A DNA stretch of 5,403 nt from Thiotrichaceae bacterium. Its GTDB lineage: Bacteria; Pseudomonadota; Gammaproteobacteria; Thiotrichales; Thiotrichaceae. The notes under the pieces are model-generated. The model saw only the letters and a list, made by a program, of their open reading frames with translations. It did no database searches and was not told the DNA's origin. The stretch covers positions 1 through 5,403 of the forward strand of contig JANTHA010000157.1 of NCBI GenBank assembly GCA_024762625.1. Direction: 5' to 3'. A program made the translations under genes and the position numbers. Of this stretch, positions 5,131 to 5,403 are shown piece after piece; positions within the stretch are counted from its first letter, which is position 1; the number at the start of each line of letters is the position of its first letter.

Positions 5131-5403
5131 TGAAAAAAACAGTGTTTTTTTGTATGATTTTATCTTTTGCAGGCCATGGGTATGCAAACGATGTAAGCTG
5201 GAGCTATAAGGGAAAAACAGGGCCTGATCACTGGGGAGATTTGTCCGAGGCCTATCAATTGTGTAAAAACGGACAAAGCCAGTCTCCTGTTAATATTAAT
5301 GAATCCGAAGTTGTACTTGACAAAAGCCTGCCCGAAATCACCTTTAGCTATTATTCAACGCCAAAAACGGTATTAAATACCGGAAAGGGTATACGTGTGA
5401 CTG
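5130..5403 (+). CDS. Alpha-class carbonic anhydrase, 5' part only
   Basis: The first 91 residues of a periplasmic zinc enzyme that interconverts CO2 and bicarbonate. A Sec signal peptide (residues 1-19, ending GYA) is followed by the alpha-class opening: WSYKGKTGPDHWGDL at 24-38, then Cys45 in YQLCKNG and the signature QSQSPVNI at 49-56. Cys45 matches the N-terminal cysteine of the disulfide found in bacterial alpha enzymes. The three zinc histidines lie beyond the window edge, so activity cannot be checked. The segment LNTGKGIRV at 82-90 takes the place of the usual NxGH(S/T)xxV strand and lacks its histidine. The ATG has GAGAGG (5114-5119) ten bases upstream and overlaps the stop of a 12-codon frame. 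It is divergent from glnK with no evident functional link. Confidence 0.9.
   Translation, partial: MKKTVFFCMILSFAGHGYANDVSWSYKGKTGPDHWGDLSEAYQLCKNGQSQSPVNINESEVVLDKSLPEITFSYYSTPKTVLNTGKGIRVT

Noticed and set aside
4990..5187. Minus-strand 65-codon frame over the carbonic anhydrase start
   Set aside because: It overlaps the signal peptide coding region, has no recognisable homology and no ribosome site worth noting.

Overview
The window reads as chromosomal DNA of a Gram-negative bacterium. The evidence is a lipoprotein signal, Sec signal peptides on a periplasmic cytochrome and a carbonic anhydrase, an AmtB with a cleavable N-terminal signal, and a GlnK-AmtB pair. Base composition is moderate. 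The protein flavour (BtuR/CobA-type adenosyltransferase, cytochrome c5-like domains, short RlpA) suggests a gammaproteobacterium, possibly a methanotroph relative, but that placement is only an impression. All complete genes look intact. I see no insertion sequence, phage gene, CRISPR array, tRNA or rRNA.

Layout. The left edge holds the 5' part of a small unrecognised gene on the minus strand (1-160), divergent from a corrinoid adenosyltransferase gene on the plus strand (317-913). Their shared intergenic region carries nested inverted repeats around a good sigma70-type promoter for the small gene. Next is a short RlpA-like lipoprotein on the minus strand (941-1351), convergent with the adenosyltransferase gene. 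It is divergent from a tandem di-haem cytochrome c (1510-2214), and a palindrome lies between the two. The cytochrome stop codon overlaps the start of a MOSC-domain protein gene (2211-3035).

The nitrogen module lies on the minus strand. glnK (4438-4776) is followed without a gap by amtB (3115-4437). The operon ends at an intrinsic terminator embedded in the last codons of the convergent MOSC gene. Upstream of glnK is an inverted repeat that fits an NtrC-binding site. The right edge carries the 5' part of an alpha-carbonic anhydrase gene on the plus strand (5130 onward). Three tiny reading frames, chained by overlapping or abutting stops and starts, precede it.

How the genes work together. 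GlnK and AmtB form the standard ammonium uptake and gating pair. The cytochrome and MOSC genes are probably cotranscribed and translationally coupled, although one product should be periplasmic and the other cytoplasmic. The other neighbours (B12 adenosylation, septal lytic transglycosylase, carbonic anhydrase) look like unrelated housekeeping genes. I found no convincing new multi-gene system. The points worth a second look are regulatory: the nested repeats at 180-270, the palindrome at 1432-1451, the terminator inside a coding end, the NtrC-like box without a visible sigma54 promoter, and the mini-ORF chain before the carbonic anhydrase.
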